This document shows positions 24,652 through 33,838 of a stretch of 64,000 nucleotides of DNA, one piece after another. This DNA comes from Microbacterium sp. RURRCA19A (lineage in GTDB: Bacteria; Actinomycetota; Actinomycetes; Actinomycetales; Microbacteriaceae), in the NCBI RefSeq assembly GCF_900156455.1, contig NZ_FTNQ01000003.1:186001-250000 (forward strand), read 5' to 3'. The translations under genes and the position numbers were made by a program. Within the stretch, counting starts at the first letter, position 1. Every line of letters starts with the position of its first letter. The notes beneath the pieces are model-generated. The model did not search any database, was not told where the DNA came from, and saw nothing but the letters and a program-made list of their open reading frames with translations.

Positions 24652-25854
24652 ATGTTCGTCGTCGTGGGAGTCACCGGGGGCATCGCCGCCTACAAGACCG
24701 TCGGAGTCGTCCGACTGCTGGTGAAGGCGGGACACGACGTCCACGTCGTGCCCACCGACGACGCCCTGCGCTTCGTCGGGCTGCCGACATGGGAGGCGAT
24801 CAGCCGCAACCCGGTGACGACGTCGGTGCACGACGACGTCGCGCGGGTGCGGCACGTGTCGCTCGGACAGTCCGCCGACCTGGTGATCGTCGCCCCGGCC
24901 ACCGCGAACACGCTCGCGTCGATGACGGCGGGGCTCGCGTCCGATCTCCTCGGCACGACGCTGCTCGCCACGACGGCCCCGGTCGTGGTCGCGCCCGCGA
25001 TGCACACCGAGATGTGGCGGCATCCCGCCACGGTGCACAACATGGACGTGCTCCGCGCGCGCGGCGTTCATGTCGTCGGACCGGCGGACGGGGCGCTCAC
25101 CGGAGGCGACAGCGGCCCGGGGCGCATGTCGGAACCGGAGGAGATCGTCGCGGCCGCCCTCGCGCTCGTGGAGCGCCCACGGGATCTGACCGGTCTCTCG
25201 GTGCTGGTCAGCGCCGGCGGAACCCGCGAGCCGATCGACCCGGTCCGGTTCCTCGGCAACCGCTCCAGCGGACGACAGGGCGTCGCGATCGCCCGCGCCG
25301 CCGCCGACCGCGGCGCGACCGTGACGCTCGTCGCCGCTCACCTCGACGCCGACGTCCGCCCCGATCCGCGCGTCGACGTGATCGCGGTGGGCACCGCGGA
25401 CGAGCTCGGACGGGCGATGGATGCCACCGCCCCCGACGCCGACGTCATCGTCATGGCCGCGGCGGTCGCCGACTACTCCGTCGCCGCGGTGTCGGAGCAC
25501 AAGCTCCGCAAGCAGGAGTCCCCCGGTGCGCTCACGCTCGAGCTGGTCGAGAACCGTGACGTGGTCGCGGGCCTGGTCGCCGCCCGCCGCCCCGGACAGA
25601 CGATCGTGGCGTTCGCCGCCGAGACCGTCGACAGCGAGGAGGAACTCGTCGAGCGCGCACGGGCGAAAGCCGCGCGCAAGGGCGTCGACCTGCTCGCCGC
25701 GAACGCCGTGGGGTGGACACGCGGCTTCGAGTCCGCCGACAACGCCCTCACGATCGTGGGGCACGACGGCGAGGTCGTGGCGACGGCCTCCGGGTCGAAG
25801 GACGATACCGCCCACGCCCTCCTCGACGCGGTCCTGGCGGCGCGAGGACGCTGA
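24652..25854 (+). CDS. coaBC: phosphopantothenoylcysteine decarboxylase/phosphopantothenate--cysteine ligase
   Basis: Bifunctional coenzyme A biosynthesis enzyme, 400 residues. The N-terminal flavin-dependent CoaC half has GVTGGIAAYKTVGVVR, the NMN-binding and catalytic APAMHTEMWRHPAT segment and the LTGGDSGPGRMSEP substrate lid. The C-terminal CoaB half begins near residue 185 with VLVSAGGTREPIDPVRFLGN, carries MAAAVADYSVA, and has the SEHKLRKQ dimerisation/CTP segment. In-frame reading extends upstream, but the ATG at 24652 begins directly with the flavoprotein fold. It converges on a DUF2510 membrane protein gene with only 12 bases between the stops. Confidence 0.97.
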   Translation: MFVVVGVTGGIAAYKTVGVVRLLVKAGHDVHVVPTDDALRFVGLPTWEAISRNPVTTSVHDDVARVRHVSLGQSADLVIVAPATANTLASMTAGLASDLLGTTLLATTAPVVVAPAMHTEMWRHPATVHNMDVLRARGVHVVGPADGALTGGDSGPGRMSEPEEIVAAALALVERPRDLTGLSVLVSAGGTREPIDPVRFLGNRSSGRQGVAIARAAADRGATVTLVAAHLDADVRPDPRVDVIAVGTADELGRAMDATAPDADVIVMAAAVADYSVAAVSEHKLRKQESPGALTLELVENRDVVAGLVAARRPGQTIVAFAAETVDSEEELVERARAKAARKGVDLLAANAVGWTRGFESADNALTIVGHDGEVVATASGSKDDTAHALLDAVLAARGR

Positions 25855-25866
25855 CCTCGCGCCGGG

Positions 25867-26706
25867 TCAGTACCCGCTGGTGTACTGCAACTGTTCGATG
25901 ATCGGGATGATCGCGTTGAACAGCATCACGACCCAGATCGACGCGGCGATGATCGTCACGAGCGTCACCGCGATCCACCCCCACACCGGACCCAGTCCCT
26001 TGCCGGTCTGTCGCCGCAGGACCACCGCGCGTCCGATGACGTAGACACCGACGCTCGAGATGGCGAGCACGGTGAAGCTCCACGCCCAGTGGAAGGGCTT
26101 CTGGATGCCACGGGCCCGCAGCTGACGCCAGTCGAGGAACGAGAACAGCACCGTCAGGGCGATGACGACGAAGCTGAAAGCGGTCGTACCGGCCGTCACC
26201 GCCAGCGACGACGACGCCAGATAGGGCGCCTGCTCGGGGTAGGCCGAGGCGTAGATCGACTCCTGGACGTAGGTCGTCCAGTCGAAGAGGAACAACGCCA
26301 CGACGGACAGCAGCGGAAGCGCGACGGCGAGCCAGATCCAGACCGTGTTCGTGGAGATGTCGGCGCGGGAAGGGGCGGGAGCCGCGGGAGCCGCCGCGTA
26401 GGCGGGGGCGGCCGGGTAGGCGGGGGCGGCGGGGTAGGCGGGGGCGGCGGGCGCGGGCGGTGTCGCCGCGCCGGGGTAGGCGGGGGCGGACGGGTAGGCG
26501 GGGGCGCTGGGCGTGGCCGGCGCCTCAGGGGCTGCGCTCGTCACGGCAGGCATCGCTTCCGGTGCCGACGGCGCCGCGGGGGCCTCGGGGGCGGCGGTGG
26601 CGGGTCGCACCTCGTCGGTCCACGCCGTGCCGTTCCACCGGCGGAGCCCGCCGCCGCCGGCCGGGTCGGGGTACCAGCCGTCGGCCGGAGTGGGCGTATC
26701 GGTCAT
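25867..26706 (-). CDS. DUF2510 membrane protein with AYP-repeat linker
   Basis: Hypothetical membrane protein, 279 residues. The N-terminus is a DUF2510 domain (DGWYPDPAGGGGLRRWNGTAW), a small module frequent in actinobacterial membrane proteins. About 90 residues of Ala/Pro-rich linker follow, with repeated AYP units, and then four membrane helices (starting at about TVWIWLAVALPL, SSLAVTAGTTAF, FHWAWSFTVLAI and PVWGWIAVTLVT). The start at 26706 has a GGGGAA site; an ATG nine codons upstream lacks one. Function is unknown. Confidence 0.8.
   Translation of the reverse strand: MTDTPTPADGWYPDPAGGGGLRRWNGTAWTDEVRPATAAPEAPAAPSAPEAMPAVTSAAPEAPATPSAPAYPSAPAYPGAATPPAPAAPAYPAAPAYPAAPAYAAAPAAPAPSRADISTNTVWIWLAVALPLLSVVALFLFDWTTYVQESIYASAYPEQAPYLASSSLAVTAGTTAFSFVVIALTVLFSFLDWRQLRARGIQKPFHWAWSFTVLAISSVGVYVIGRAVVLRRQTGKGLGPVWGWIAVTLVTIIAASIWVVMLFNAIIPIIEQLQYTSGY
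26397..26506 (-). repeat. imperfect 18-bp tandem repeats in a linker
   Basis: Repeats of the form GGGTAGGCGGGGGCGGCC (plus-strand reading) encode the AAPAYP units of the DUF2510 protein. There are about six units, some separated by a short interruption. They are a probable site of length variation between strains. Confidence 0.6.
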
Positions 26707-26772
26707 GTCGTTCCCCCTGTGATGCATCGGCATGGCGTGCGTGTCCCCCGAGTCTAGTGAGGGCCCCCCTCG

Positions 26773-29700
26773 TCATCGGAAGTCCCGCGACGCGTGGGCC
26801 ACCCCCACGCGGAGGTCGGTGAAGCCGTCGGCGACCACGTTCGTGACCCCCTCGACCGACCTCTCGAGCATGCCCCGCACGATGAGCGCGGGCGATTCCC
26901 GCACGATCCGTCGATACCGGTTCCACACCCCCACCGAGCACACGATGTTCATGAGTCCGTGTTCGTCTTCGAGGTTGAGGAACGTGATCCCGGATGCCGT
27001 CGCCGGCCGTTGCCGATGCGTGACCAGGCCCGCCACCTCGACGCGACGGTCGGTCTCGGCCGTGCGGAGCTCGCGCGAGGTGAGGACACCGCGCGCATCG
27101 AGGGCGGAACGGAAGTGCGTGAGCGGATGGTCGTCGGTGGAGAGCCCGGTCGCCCACAGATCGGCGGCGAGCACCTCGTAGCTCGACGGATCGGTGAACA
27201 GCGGAGGCTGCACGAAGGCCACCGAATCCGGCAGGAACTCGGGCCGGTCCTGCGCCGCCGACCCCGACAACCAGATCGCCTCGCGTCGCGAGTGCCCGAG
27301 GCACTCGAACGCCCCGGCCGTCGCGAGCGCCTCGAGCTGAGCGGTCACGAGCCCCGTGCGGCGCACCAGATCGCGCAGGTCGCGGTACGCACCGCCGCTC
27401 TCCCGTTCGGCGACGATGCGTTCGGCGACCTTCGCCCCGATCCCGGTGACCCCGGCGAGGCCCATCCGCACCGCGAACGCCCCGTCCCGCCGGTGCGCCT
27501 CGGTCTCGTCGGGAGCCGAGCGGTCGAAGTCCCCCGTCGGGGGCTGGTCGGCGCGCGCACACGCGTCGAGCCCGGTCGCGGGACGGCGGCGGTCGGCATC
27601 CGGCACCCCGGTCTCGTCGTCGAGCGGCTCGAGCCCGGCCTCGACGCCCGATCGCAGCAGGTCGGGGCGACGCACCCGCACCCCGTGGCGGCGGGCGTCG
27701 GCGGTCAGCGTCGCGGGCGAATAGAACCCCATCGGTTGCGCGCGCAGCAGCCCCGCGAGAAACGCCGCCGGATAGTGCAGCTTGATCCACGAGCTGGCGT
27801 AGACCAGCAGCGCGAACGAGAGCGAGTGCGATTCGGCGAACCCGAAGTTCGCGAACGCCTGGATCTTCGCGTACAGCTCATCGGCCACCGCGCCCACGAG
27901 CCCGTTCTGAGCCATCCCGGCGTAGAGCTTCTCGCGCAGCGAATCGATGCGCTCGAGCCCGCGCTTCGACCCCATCGCGCGTCGGAGCAGGTCGGCGTCC
28001 TCGGCGGTGCAGTTGCCGACGGCGACGGCCATCTGCATGAGCTGCTCCTGGAACACCGGCACGCCCATGGTGCGCTCGAGGACCGGCCGGAGGTTCTCGT
28101 GCACGTAGGTGATCGGCTCCTGCCCGAGCTTCCGCCGCACGAACGGATGCACGGCACCCCCCTGGATGGGCCCCGGTCGGATCAGCGCGATCTGCACCAC
28201 GAGGTCGTAGAAACGCCGGGGCTGCAGGCGTGGCAGCAGCCCCATCTGTGCGCGGGACTCGACCTGGAACACCCCGATCGAGTCGGCGCGGCACAGCATG
28301 TCGTACACGGCCTTCTCTTCCTTCGGCAGCGTCGACAGCTCCCAGCTCTCACCCGTGGCATCCCGGATCAGGTCGAAGCAGTACTGCAACGCCGCGAGCA
28401 TGCCGAGTCCCAGCAGGTCGAACTTCACCAACCCCATCCAGGCGGCATCGTCCTTGTCCCACTGGATCACCGTGCGGTTCTCCATGCGGGCGTGCTCGAT
28501 CGGCACGACTTCCCCCACCGGCCGGTCGGTGAGCACCATGCCGCCGGAATGGATGCCGAGGTGCCGCGGCGCCTTGAGCAGCTCGGCCGCGAACTCGATG
28601 ACCTCGTCGGGGATGTCGTGATCGGCGCCGCTCTCGAGCGTCGCTCCCCACCGTTCGACCTGCTTCGACCAGGCGTCCTGTTGGCCGGGTGAATGCCCCA
28701 GGGCGCGGGCCATGTCGCGGACGGCGTTCTTGGGACGGTACTGGATGACGTTCGCCACCTGCGCCGCCCGGTCGCGGCCGTAGGTCTCGTACACCCACTG
28801 GATGATCTCTTCGCGCCGGTCGGAGTCGAAGTCGACGTCGATGTCGGGCTCTTCGTCGCGCAGGCTCGACAGGAAGCGTTCGAACGGCAGCCGGTAGAAG
28901 ATCGAGTCGACCGCGGTGATGTCGAGCAGGTAGCAGACGGCGCTGTTGGCCGCAGAACCCCGCCCCTGGCACAGGATGCCGCGCCGCCGCGCCTCGGCCA
29001 CGATCCCGTGCACGATCAGGAAGTACCCCGGGAAGTCCTTCATCTCGATCACTTCGAGCTCGCGCTCGATGCGCCGCCGATCGTCGGCCGAGAGGCGCGG
29101 GTACTTGCGGGGCACCGCCTCCCACACCAGGTGCCGCAGCCACGACATCGGCGTGTGCCCCTCGGGGACGGCCTGCTTCGGAAGAGCCGGCTTCGCCCGA
29201 CGCAGAGGGAACGCGAGCTCGTCGGCGAGCGAGACGGTGCGCGCCACCGCTCCCGGGTAGCGGGCGAACCGCGCGGCCATCTCGGCTCCCGAGCGCAGGT
29301 GCGCACCGGCGTGCGCGGGCAGCCACCCGTCGAGTTCGTCGAGACTGCGGTTCGCGCGCACGGCGGCGACGGCCGCGGCCAGCAGCTCCTTCTTCGGGGC
29401 GGCGTAATGGACGTTGTTCGTGGCGAGAACGGCGAGCCCCCGCTCGACCGCGAGCGCGGCGAGCAGGTCGTTGTGGGCCGAGTCGAGCGGACCGCCGTGG
29501 TCCATGAGTTCGACGTGCACGGCGGCGGGACCGAACAGGTCGACCAGACGATCGAGTGCGCGGGCGGCTCCCGCCGGGCCCTCGGATGCCAAGCCCTGCC
29601 GCACCATCCCCTTCCGGCATCCGGTGAGGATCGCCCACTGCGGATCCGCGGGGCCGCCGGCACGTTCGGCCAGATCGGTGAGGTCGTAGACCGGTCGGCC

Positions 29701-30207
29701 CTTCTCGCCGCCGGTGAGCTGCGCGTGAGTGATGGCCGCGGCGAGCCGGTGGTATCCCTCTTCGCCGCGGGCGAGGACGAGCAGGTGGGAACCGGCGGGG
29801 TCGGGCTGGCCGTTCTGGGGCCCCGGGAGCTCGAGCGAGAGCTCGGCACCGAAGACGGTGCGCACGGCACGGACCTCCGCCGCTTCGGCGAATCGGACGA
29901 TGCCGTAGAAACCGTCGTGGTCGGTGAGAGCGAGCGCGTGGAGACCCAGCTTCTCGGCCTCTTCGACGAGCTCTTCGGGTGACGACGCCCCGTCGAGGAA
30001 GGAGTACGACGAGTGCGCGTGCAGTTCGGCGTACGGGACGGCATCGGCGGGGCGCTCGATCGTCGGAGGGACGTAGGGGCCGCGCTTGTGCGACCAGGCG
30101 GGGCTGTCGCCGCCGTCCGCGTTCGGCGGCGCCGAGGCCGGCCGTCGCTCGCCACTGAGCGCCCGCTCGAGCTCGGACCATTTCACCGGCGGATTGTGAA
30201 AGCCCAT
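26773..30207 (-). CDS. dnaE2: error-prone DNA polymerase III alpha subunit DnaE2
   Basis: C-family polymerase used for damage-induced translesion synthesis, 1144 residues, normal for DnaE2. The N-terminal PHP domain starts with PYAELHAHSSYSFLDGAS and LALTDHDGFYGIVRF. The palm domain has the catalytic-acid segment EEPDIDVDFDSDRREE, and the fingers region includes PGPIQGGAVHPFVRRK and GVPVFQEQLMQMAVAV. A helix-hairpin-helix element and a C-terminal OB fold follow. A GGAGAGCG site precedes the ATG. It is 39 bases downstream of imuB in the imuA-imuB-dnaE2 cassette, and is probably expressed from the LexA-controlled promoter at 32529-32557. Confidence 0.97.
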   Translation of the reverse strand: MGFHNPPVKWSELERALSGERRPASAPPNADGGDSPAWSHKRGPYVPPTIERPADAVPYAELHAHSSYSFLDGASSPEELVEEAEKLGLHALALTDHDGFYGIVRFAEAAEVRAVRTVFGAELSLELPGPQNGQPDPAGSHLLVLARGEEGYHRLAAAITHAQLTGGEKGRPVYDLTDLAERAGGPADPQWAILTGCRKGMVRQGLASEGPAGAARALDRLVDLFGPAAVHVELMDHGGPLDSAHNDLLAALAVERGLAVLATNNVHYAAPKKELLAAAVAAVRANRSLDELDGWLPAHAGAHLRSGAEMAARFARYPGAVARTVSLADELAFPLRRAKPALPKQAVPEGHTPMSWLRHLVWEAVPRKYPRLSADDRRRIERELEVIEMKDFPGYFLIVHGIVAEARRRGILCQGRGSAANSAVCYLLDITAVDSIFYRLPFERFLSSLRDEEPDIDVDFDSDRREEIIQWVYETYGRDRAAQVANVIQYRPKNAVRDMARALGHSPGQQDAWSKQVERWGATLESGADHDIPDEVIEFAAELLKAPRHLGIHSGGMVLTDRPVGEVVPIEHARMENRTVIQWDKDDAAWMGLVKFDLLGLGMLAALQYCFDLIRDATGESWELSTLPKEEKAVYDMLCRADSIGVFQVESRAQMGLLPRLQPRRFYDLVVQIALIRPGPIQGGAVHPFVRRKLGQEPITYVHENLRPVLERTMGVPVFQEQLMQMAVAVGNCTAEDADLLRRAMGSKRGLERIDSLREKLYAGMAQNGLVGAVADELYAKIQAFANFGFAESHSLSFALLVYASSWIKLHYPAAFLAGLLRAQPMGFYSPATLTADARRHGVRVRRPDLLRSGVEAGLEPLDDETGVPDADRRRPATGLDACARADQPPTGDFDRSAPDETEAHRRDGAFAVRMGLAGVTGIGAKVAERIVAERESGGAYRDLRDLVRRTGLVTAQLEALATAGAFECLGHSRREAIWLSGSAAQDRPEFLPDSVAFVQPPLFTDPSSYEVLAADLWATGLSTDDHPLTHFRSALDARGVLTSRELRTAETDRRVEVAGLVTHRQRPATASGITFLNLEDEHGLMNIVCSVGVWNRYRRIVRESPALIVRGMLERSVEGVTNVVADGFTDLRVGVAHASRDFR

Positions 30208-30246
30208 CAGCGCTCTCCCGTCCGCCGCGGGCGGGCCCGTCGGCGC

Positions 30247-31794
30247 TCAGTCATAACGCCCCTCCGCCCGCCATTCGCCGTCTTCGACGACGAGCAGCCA
30301 TGCACCGCCGTCGGCGTCGACGACTTGGAACCGGTGGGCGTGCCGTCGCCGCAGCGGATCCCATCCGCGTTCACTGATCGGCCACGGCCCCGCCCACTCG
30401 CGGATCCGCACCCGGCGCCCGCCGGCCTCGAGGATCGCCGGCGGGGCACTCAGCGCATCGCGCTCCCCCACCGTGACCGACGCTCCCGCGATGTCGGTGA
30501 CCTCCACGAGGCGCGGTTCGGGGTACACGGTCGCCGGCAGCGGGTCGGGAAGACTCCCCGGCCACGGCCGAGCACGGTCTTTCGCTGTGATCGCACGATC
30601 CCCCCAGGGCACCAGCACCTGCCGCTCGGCCAGCCAGCGTCCCCCGCCGATGACGGGGGTGACGACGGCGCGGTGACCGAGCATGGCCTGCACCCGCGAG
30701 AGGGCGTGGTGCACCCGCTCGTCGGGACCGGCGCCGAAGAGACCCTTGGCGTGGTGCGCCGCGTCGTCGACGGCTTCGGGCTCGATGGACACCCCGGCCA
30801 CACCGCTGCCGAAGATGCCCCGGCCGTCTTCCGCGAGCTGCCAGCGCACGCGATCGACCACGCCGGCGGCATCGAACGATCCGGGGTGCAGCCAGACGCG
30901 CTCGCTGCGCTCCCCGCGTTCACCCGAGAGCACCACGCGGAGCTCGGTGCACACGAGGTTCTGCTCCCCGAGGCGCGCGATGAACTCCTCGGCGGCGACG
31001 CGCATGCCGAAGGCGATCTGATCGGCGAGTTCGAGCGGCGGCTCGAAGGCGACCTCGCGGTGCAGTTCGGGCGGAGGCGTGCGGGGCTGCACCGGCTGCG
31101 AGTCGCGCCCGGAGGCGAGGGCGTGCAGCCGTGCACCCCGCTCGGCGAAACGTTCGCGGACGCGTTCGACCGGCATCGCGGCGAACTCGCCCAGGGTATG
31201 CACTCCGAGGCGCGCCAGCAGACTCGCGAGGTCGACGTCGTCGAGCGCGGTCACCGGGAGCGGGGCGAGGAACCCCGCGGCCTGCCCGCCGGGGACCACC
31301 CGGACGGGCTCGTCGGCTCGGGTGATGCGCGCGGCATGTTCGGCGGTGAAGACCCCGTCGGCCACGCTCGCCCGCGCGTCGGCGAACCCTTCGGATACCA
31401 GGAGTCGCACGAGCATGCGCGCCGCCTCTTCTTCGCCTCCGTAGTAGCGTGCCGGCCCGCGCGCGCGGAGGGCGCAGAGTCCGGGGCGCACGATCTGCAC
31501 CCCCGGGGCGTGCTCCTCCACGAGGGCCACCACGGGAGCGAACACTCGTGCGTCACGTACGGAGTCGGCCGCGACGACGAGGACGGACGGGCACAAGGCT
31601 TGAGCGTCACGGCGCCGCTGACCTCTGCGCACGCCCTGGGCACGGGCCGCGGCGGAGCAGGCCACGACGGTGTTGTTCTCGAACACCGCGAGAGGGGCAT
31701 CGGCCCGCGGCGGTCGGACGGCCTCGCGGCGATACGCCACGACCGGCCAGTCGGGGAGCCACAGCACCAGGCTGCGGGTGGGCTCGCGCATCAT
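30247..31794 (-). CDS. imuB: ImuB, Y-family polymerase-like mutasome hub
   Basis: A 515-residue Y-family-like protein that lacks polymerase activity and recruits DnaE2 to the sliding clamp. The N-terminus reads LVLWLPDWPVVAYRR, without the DxD of active DinB/UmuC. The remainder keeps the family order, with LCPSVLVVAAD, a helix-hairpin-helix-like segment LARLGVHTLGEFAAMP, the little-finger region, and a long C-terminal extension of the ImuB type. Its ATG (31794) overlaps the imuA stop (ATGA), and dnaE2 follows. Mutagenic repair after DNA damage is the established role of the cassette. Confidence 0.93.
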   Translation of the reverse strand: MMREPTRSLVLWLPDWPVVAYRREAVRPPRADAPLAVFENNTVVACSAAARAQGVRRGQRRRDAQALCPSVLVVAADSVRDARVFAPVVALVEEHAPGVQIVRPGLCALRARGPARYYGGEEEAARMLVRLLVSEGFADARASVADGVFTAEHAARITRADEPVRVVPGGQAAGFLAPLPVTALDDVDLASLLARLGVHTLGEFAAMPVERVRERFAERGARLHALASGRDSQPVQPRTPPPELHREVAFEPPLELADQIAFGMRVAAEEFIARLGEQNLVCTELRVVLSGERGERSERVWLHPGSFDAAGVVDRVRWQLAEDGRGIFGSGVAGVSIEPEAVDDAAHHAKGLFGAGPDERVHHALSRVQAMLGHRAVVTPVIGGGRWLAERQVLVPWGDRAITAKDRARPWPGSLPDPLPATVYPEPRLVEVTDIAGASVTVGERDALSAPPAILEAGGRRVRIREWAGPWPISERGWDPLRRRHAHRFQVVDADGGAWLLVVEDGEWRAEGRYD

Positions 31795-32522
31795 CCCGCG
31801 ACCCGCTGCGGCCGGTATTCGGTCCGCTCGCGTGGGACGAGCCTCTCGGTCGGGGCACCGAGCAGTTCGATCGATCCATCGGCGGCGGGGAGCAGCATGC
31901 GGGCCCGACGCGCCGTGGGGGTGCGCTTGCTGCTGACCGACACGGTCAGCTCGCGTCCCGCGAGGTAGCCGTGCCCCTGCCCGAGCCCCGCCCACCGCGG
32001 ATCGGCGACATCGATCACCGCCTCCGCCTGCGGCCAGGGGCCTTGCACCAGCAGGACGGTGCCCCGATCGCGGAGCCGCGCCGCGAGACGGGTGGCTTCG
32101 GCTCCGGCACGGGCGGTGTTCGCTCCGGCCGGAGGCCGCACCGCCACGACGGGCAGCACCTCGGCGATCGTGGCCGTCACCGCCAACCAGCGCGGCCCCG
32201 GGTCGGGGATGAACACCAGCCGGTCGAGATCGAGGCCGTACTTCTCGGCCGCCTCCGCCCCGAGCTCGGGCATGCCGACGACACCGCACCATGCGCCGTC
32301 TTGCGACGGACGGGCCATGAGCGCCAACAGCAACGACATCGATCGCGCGATCGCGTACGCCGACCCCGACCGCAACCCCCCACCGGGAAGGAGCGACGTG
32401 AAGGCGGGATGCGTCGGCAGCACCGGTGCGTCCATGCGACGCCCCTGCATCCGCTCGAGGCGATCTCGGAGCGCGTGGATGTCGGGAACGGCCTCCGCCT
32501 GGTCTCGCACGATCGCCCTCAC
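31791..32522 (-). CDS. imuA: ImuA-like RecA-related mutasome protein
   Basis: First gene of the SOS mutagenesis cassette; 243 residues from the preferred GTG at 32522. The sequence LPGGGLRSGSAYAIARSMSLLLALMARPSQDGAWCGVVGMP corresponds to the RecA/SulA-like core of actinobacterial ImuA proteins, though the Walker A lysine is not obvious. A basic C-terminal tail may contact ImuB. An earlier GTG at 32528 is possible. I favour 32522 because it lies exactly 6 bases after the TAACCT -10 box, as in leaderless mRNAs. It is coupled to imuB by ATGA. Confidence 0.85.
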   Translation of the reverse strand: MRAIVRDQAEAVPDIHALRDRLERMQGRRMDAPVLPTHPAFTSLLPGGGLRSGSAYAIARSMSLLLALMARPSQDGAWCGVVGMPELGAEAAEKYGLDLDRLVFIPDPGPRWLAVTATIAEVLPVVAVRPPAGANTARAGAEATRLAARLRDRGTVLLVQGPWPQAEAVIDVADPRWAGLGQGHGYLAGRELTVSVSSKRTPTARRARMLLPAADGSIELLGAPTERLVPRERTEYRPQRVAG

Positions 32523-32528
32523 TCCCAC

Positions 32529-32557
32529 AGGTTAGAACATGCGTTCTACGCTCTCAA
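32529..32557 (-). promoter_or_regulatory. LexA-controlled promoter of imuA-imuB-dnaE2
   Basis: On the minus strand, TTGAGA (-35, 32557-32552) and TAACCT (-10, 32534-32529) are separated by exactly 17 bases. The SOS box TAGAACGCATGTTCTA (32548-32533; perfect TAGAAC/GTTCTA arms) fills the spacer and touches the -10. A bound LexA dimer would block polymerase directly. The box matches the actinobacterial GAACNNNNGTTC consensus. Confidence 0.85.
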
Positions 32558-32606
32558 TCCCTGTGATTCGAAGATACGATCACCCTCCGACATCGTCCCC
32601 GGAGGC

Positions 32607-33164
32607 TCAGACCAGGTCGGCGGTCCGCGCGATCCGGGCGAATCCGCCCTGCTGCAGCACCAGCGCGGTGTCCGCCATCAGCTCCCCCGCCGTGCGGGTC
32701 ACCGTCCCCAACCCCGGCACCTCGGCGGACAGATCGAAGGTGCGCGTGGCATCCAGCACGACCGTCACGTCGTAGCCGAGGTTCCCGCCCATCCGTGCGG
32801 TCGTCTCCACGCACATGTTCGTCTGGATGCCGCAGATCACGAGCTCCCGGATGCCACGCTCCCCCAGCCACGCGTGCAGGTCGGGGTCGCCGTAGAACGC
32901 CGAATTGACGTCCTTGGTGATGAGGAGTGCCGGCTCGACCGCGGCGACGACATCGACGAGGGCGTTCCCCGGCGACGCGGGGTGCAGCGGCGACCCCTCC
33001 GACCGCGAGTCGTGGCGTACGACGACGACGGGCTCCCCGTCGGCCGTCCACCGGTCCACGAGCGCACCGACGTGGGCCTCGCAGTCCGGATTGGCCGTCG
33101 GACCCCAGAATCCGAGGTCGTCGAAACCACGCTGCATGTCGATCACGAGAAGAGCACGAGTCAT
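32607..33164 (-). CDS. isochorismatase-like cysteine hydrolase
   Basis: Cytosolic hydrolase of the isochorismatase-like superfamily, 185 residues. The catalytic triad is clear: Asp9 in LLVIDMQRGF, Lys84 in LLITKDVNSAF and Cys118 in ICGIQTNMCVETTARMGG, with the usual cis-peptide before the Cys region. Members include nicotinamidases, N-carbamoyl hydrolases and isochorismatases; no feature here settles the substrate. It stands alone, downstream of the SOS promoter but on the same strand as imuA and therefore not under it. Confidence 0.92.
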   Translation of the reverse strand: MTRALLVIDMQRGFDDLGFWGPTANPDCEAHVGALVDRWTADGEPVVVVRHDSRSEGSPLHPASPGNALVDVVAAVEPALLITKDVNSAFYGDPDLHAWLGERGIRELVICGIQTNMCVETTARMGGNLGYDVTVVLDATRTFDLSAEVPGLGTVTRTAGELMADTALVLQQGGFARIARTADLV

Positions 33165-33235
33165 GGCTCCATCACACCACCGACCGGGATGCCGCGGGCG
33201 GAGCGATGCGGACGACCTGCGTCAGGAAACCGCCG

Positions 33236-33733
33236 TCACGCGGCGAGCGCGAGATAGGGCTCCCACCGAGGATCCGACTTGTCGACACCGCGCACCGTCC
33301 ACGACGACCCGTGCGGAGGCCCCGGGATCAGACGCAGTTCCCACATCATCTCCTGGGGCGTGCGATCGCCCTTCACGTTGTTGCACCGCAGGCAGCAGGC
33401 CACGAGGTTCTCCCAGGTGTCCTTTCCGCCGCGCGAGCGGGGAAGCACGTGGTCGATGGTCGACGCGGCCTTCCCGCAGTAACCGCAACGGTGCCCGTCA
33501 CGACGCAGCACCCCCCGCCGGGTCACCGGAACGCGGCGGGCGCCCGGGACGCGCACATAGCGCGTGAGGATGATCACCGCGGGGCGATCGTACGTGCCGG
33601 CCGCCGCCCAGACGGGATCACCGTCCACGCGTTCGACGACGGTGGCCTTCTCGTTCATCACGAGCACCAGGGCCCGCTTGAACGACACGACGGCGAGCGG
33701 CTCATAGCCCGCGTTCAGCACCAGTGTGCGCAT
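33236..33733 (-). CDS. HNH endonuclease
   Basis: A 165-residue protein of the conserved actinobacterial HNH family. The N-terminal half (RTLVLNAGYEPLAVVSFKRAL) is the typical leader of this group. The nuclease core has a zinc pair CGYC, the catalytic STIDHVLPRSRGG histidine, then NLVACCLRCNNVKGDRTP with the second zinc pair and the HNH asparagine. All key residues are present. The ATG at 33733 is preceded by GAGGAAACGG. A perfect intrinsic terminator lies 76 bases upstream on the same strand, so the gene needs its own promoter or depends on read-through. The biological role is unknown. Confidence 0.93.
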   Translation of the reverse strand: MRTLVLNAGYEPLAVVSFKRALVLVMNEKATVVERVDGDPVWAAAGTYDRPAVIILTRYVRVPGARRVPVTRRGVLRRDGHRCGYCGKAASTIDHVLPRSRGGKDTWENLVACCLRCNNVKGDRTPQEMMWELRLIPGPPHGSSWTVRGVDKSDPRWEPYLALAA

Positions 33734-33808
33734 TCCGTTTCCTCTCGAATGGCCGAGACGGCTTCTCGGATGTTCGACTCGCGACAGGGGAAGAGGCGCA
33801 GGGGCATG

Positions 33809-33838
33809 AAAAAAGGCGCTGTCTAAGCAGACAGCGCC
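33809..33838 (-). terminator. textbook intrinsic terminator upstream of the HNH gene
   Basis: On the minus strand a perfect 10-bp stem GGCGCTGTCT/AGACAGCGCC with the tetraloop GCTT is followed by six T. This is the most canonical terminator in the window. It overlaps the stop codon of the small ORF 33823-33936 and lies between the M23 peptidase gene and the HNH gene. Confidence 0.9.

Noticed and set aside
26397-26506. Regular short repeats resembling a CRISPR or satellite
   Set aside because: The units are 18 bp, in frame with a coding linker (AYP units), and have no unique spacers.
26794-28692. A 632-codon plus-strand frame opposite dnaE2
   Set aside because: An antisense shadow; dnaE2 on the minus strand has complete polymerase motifs.
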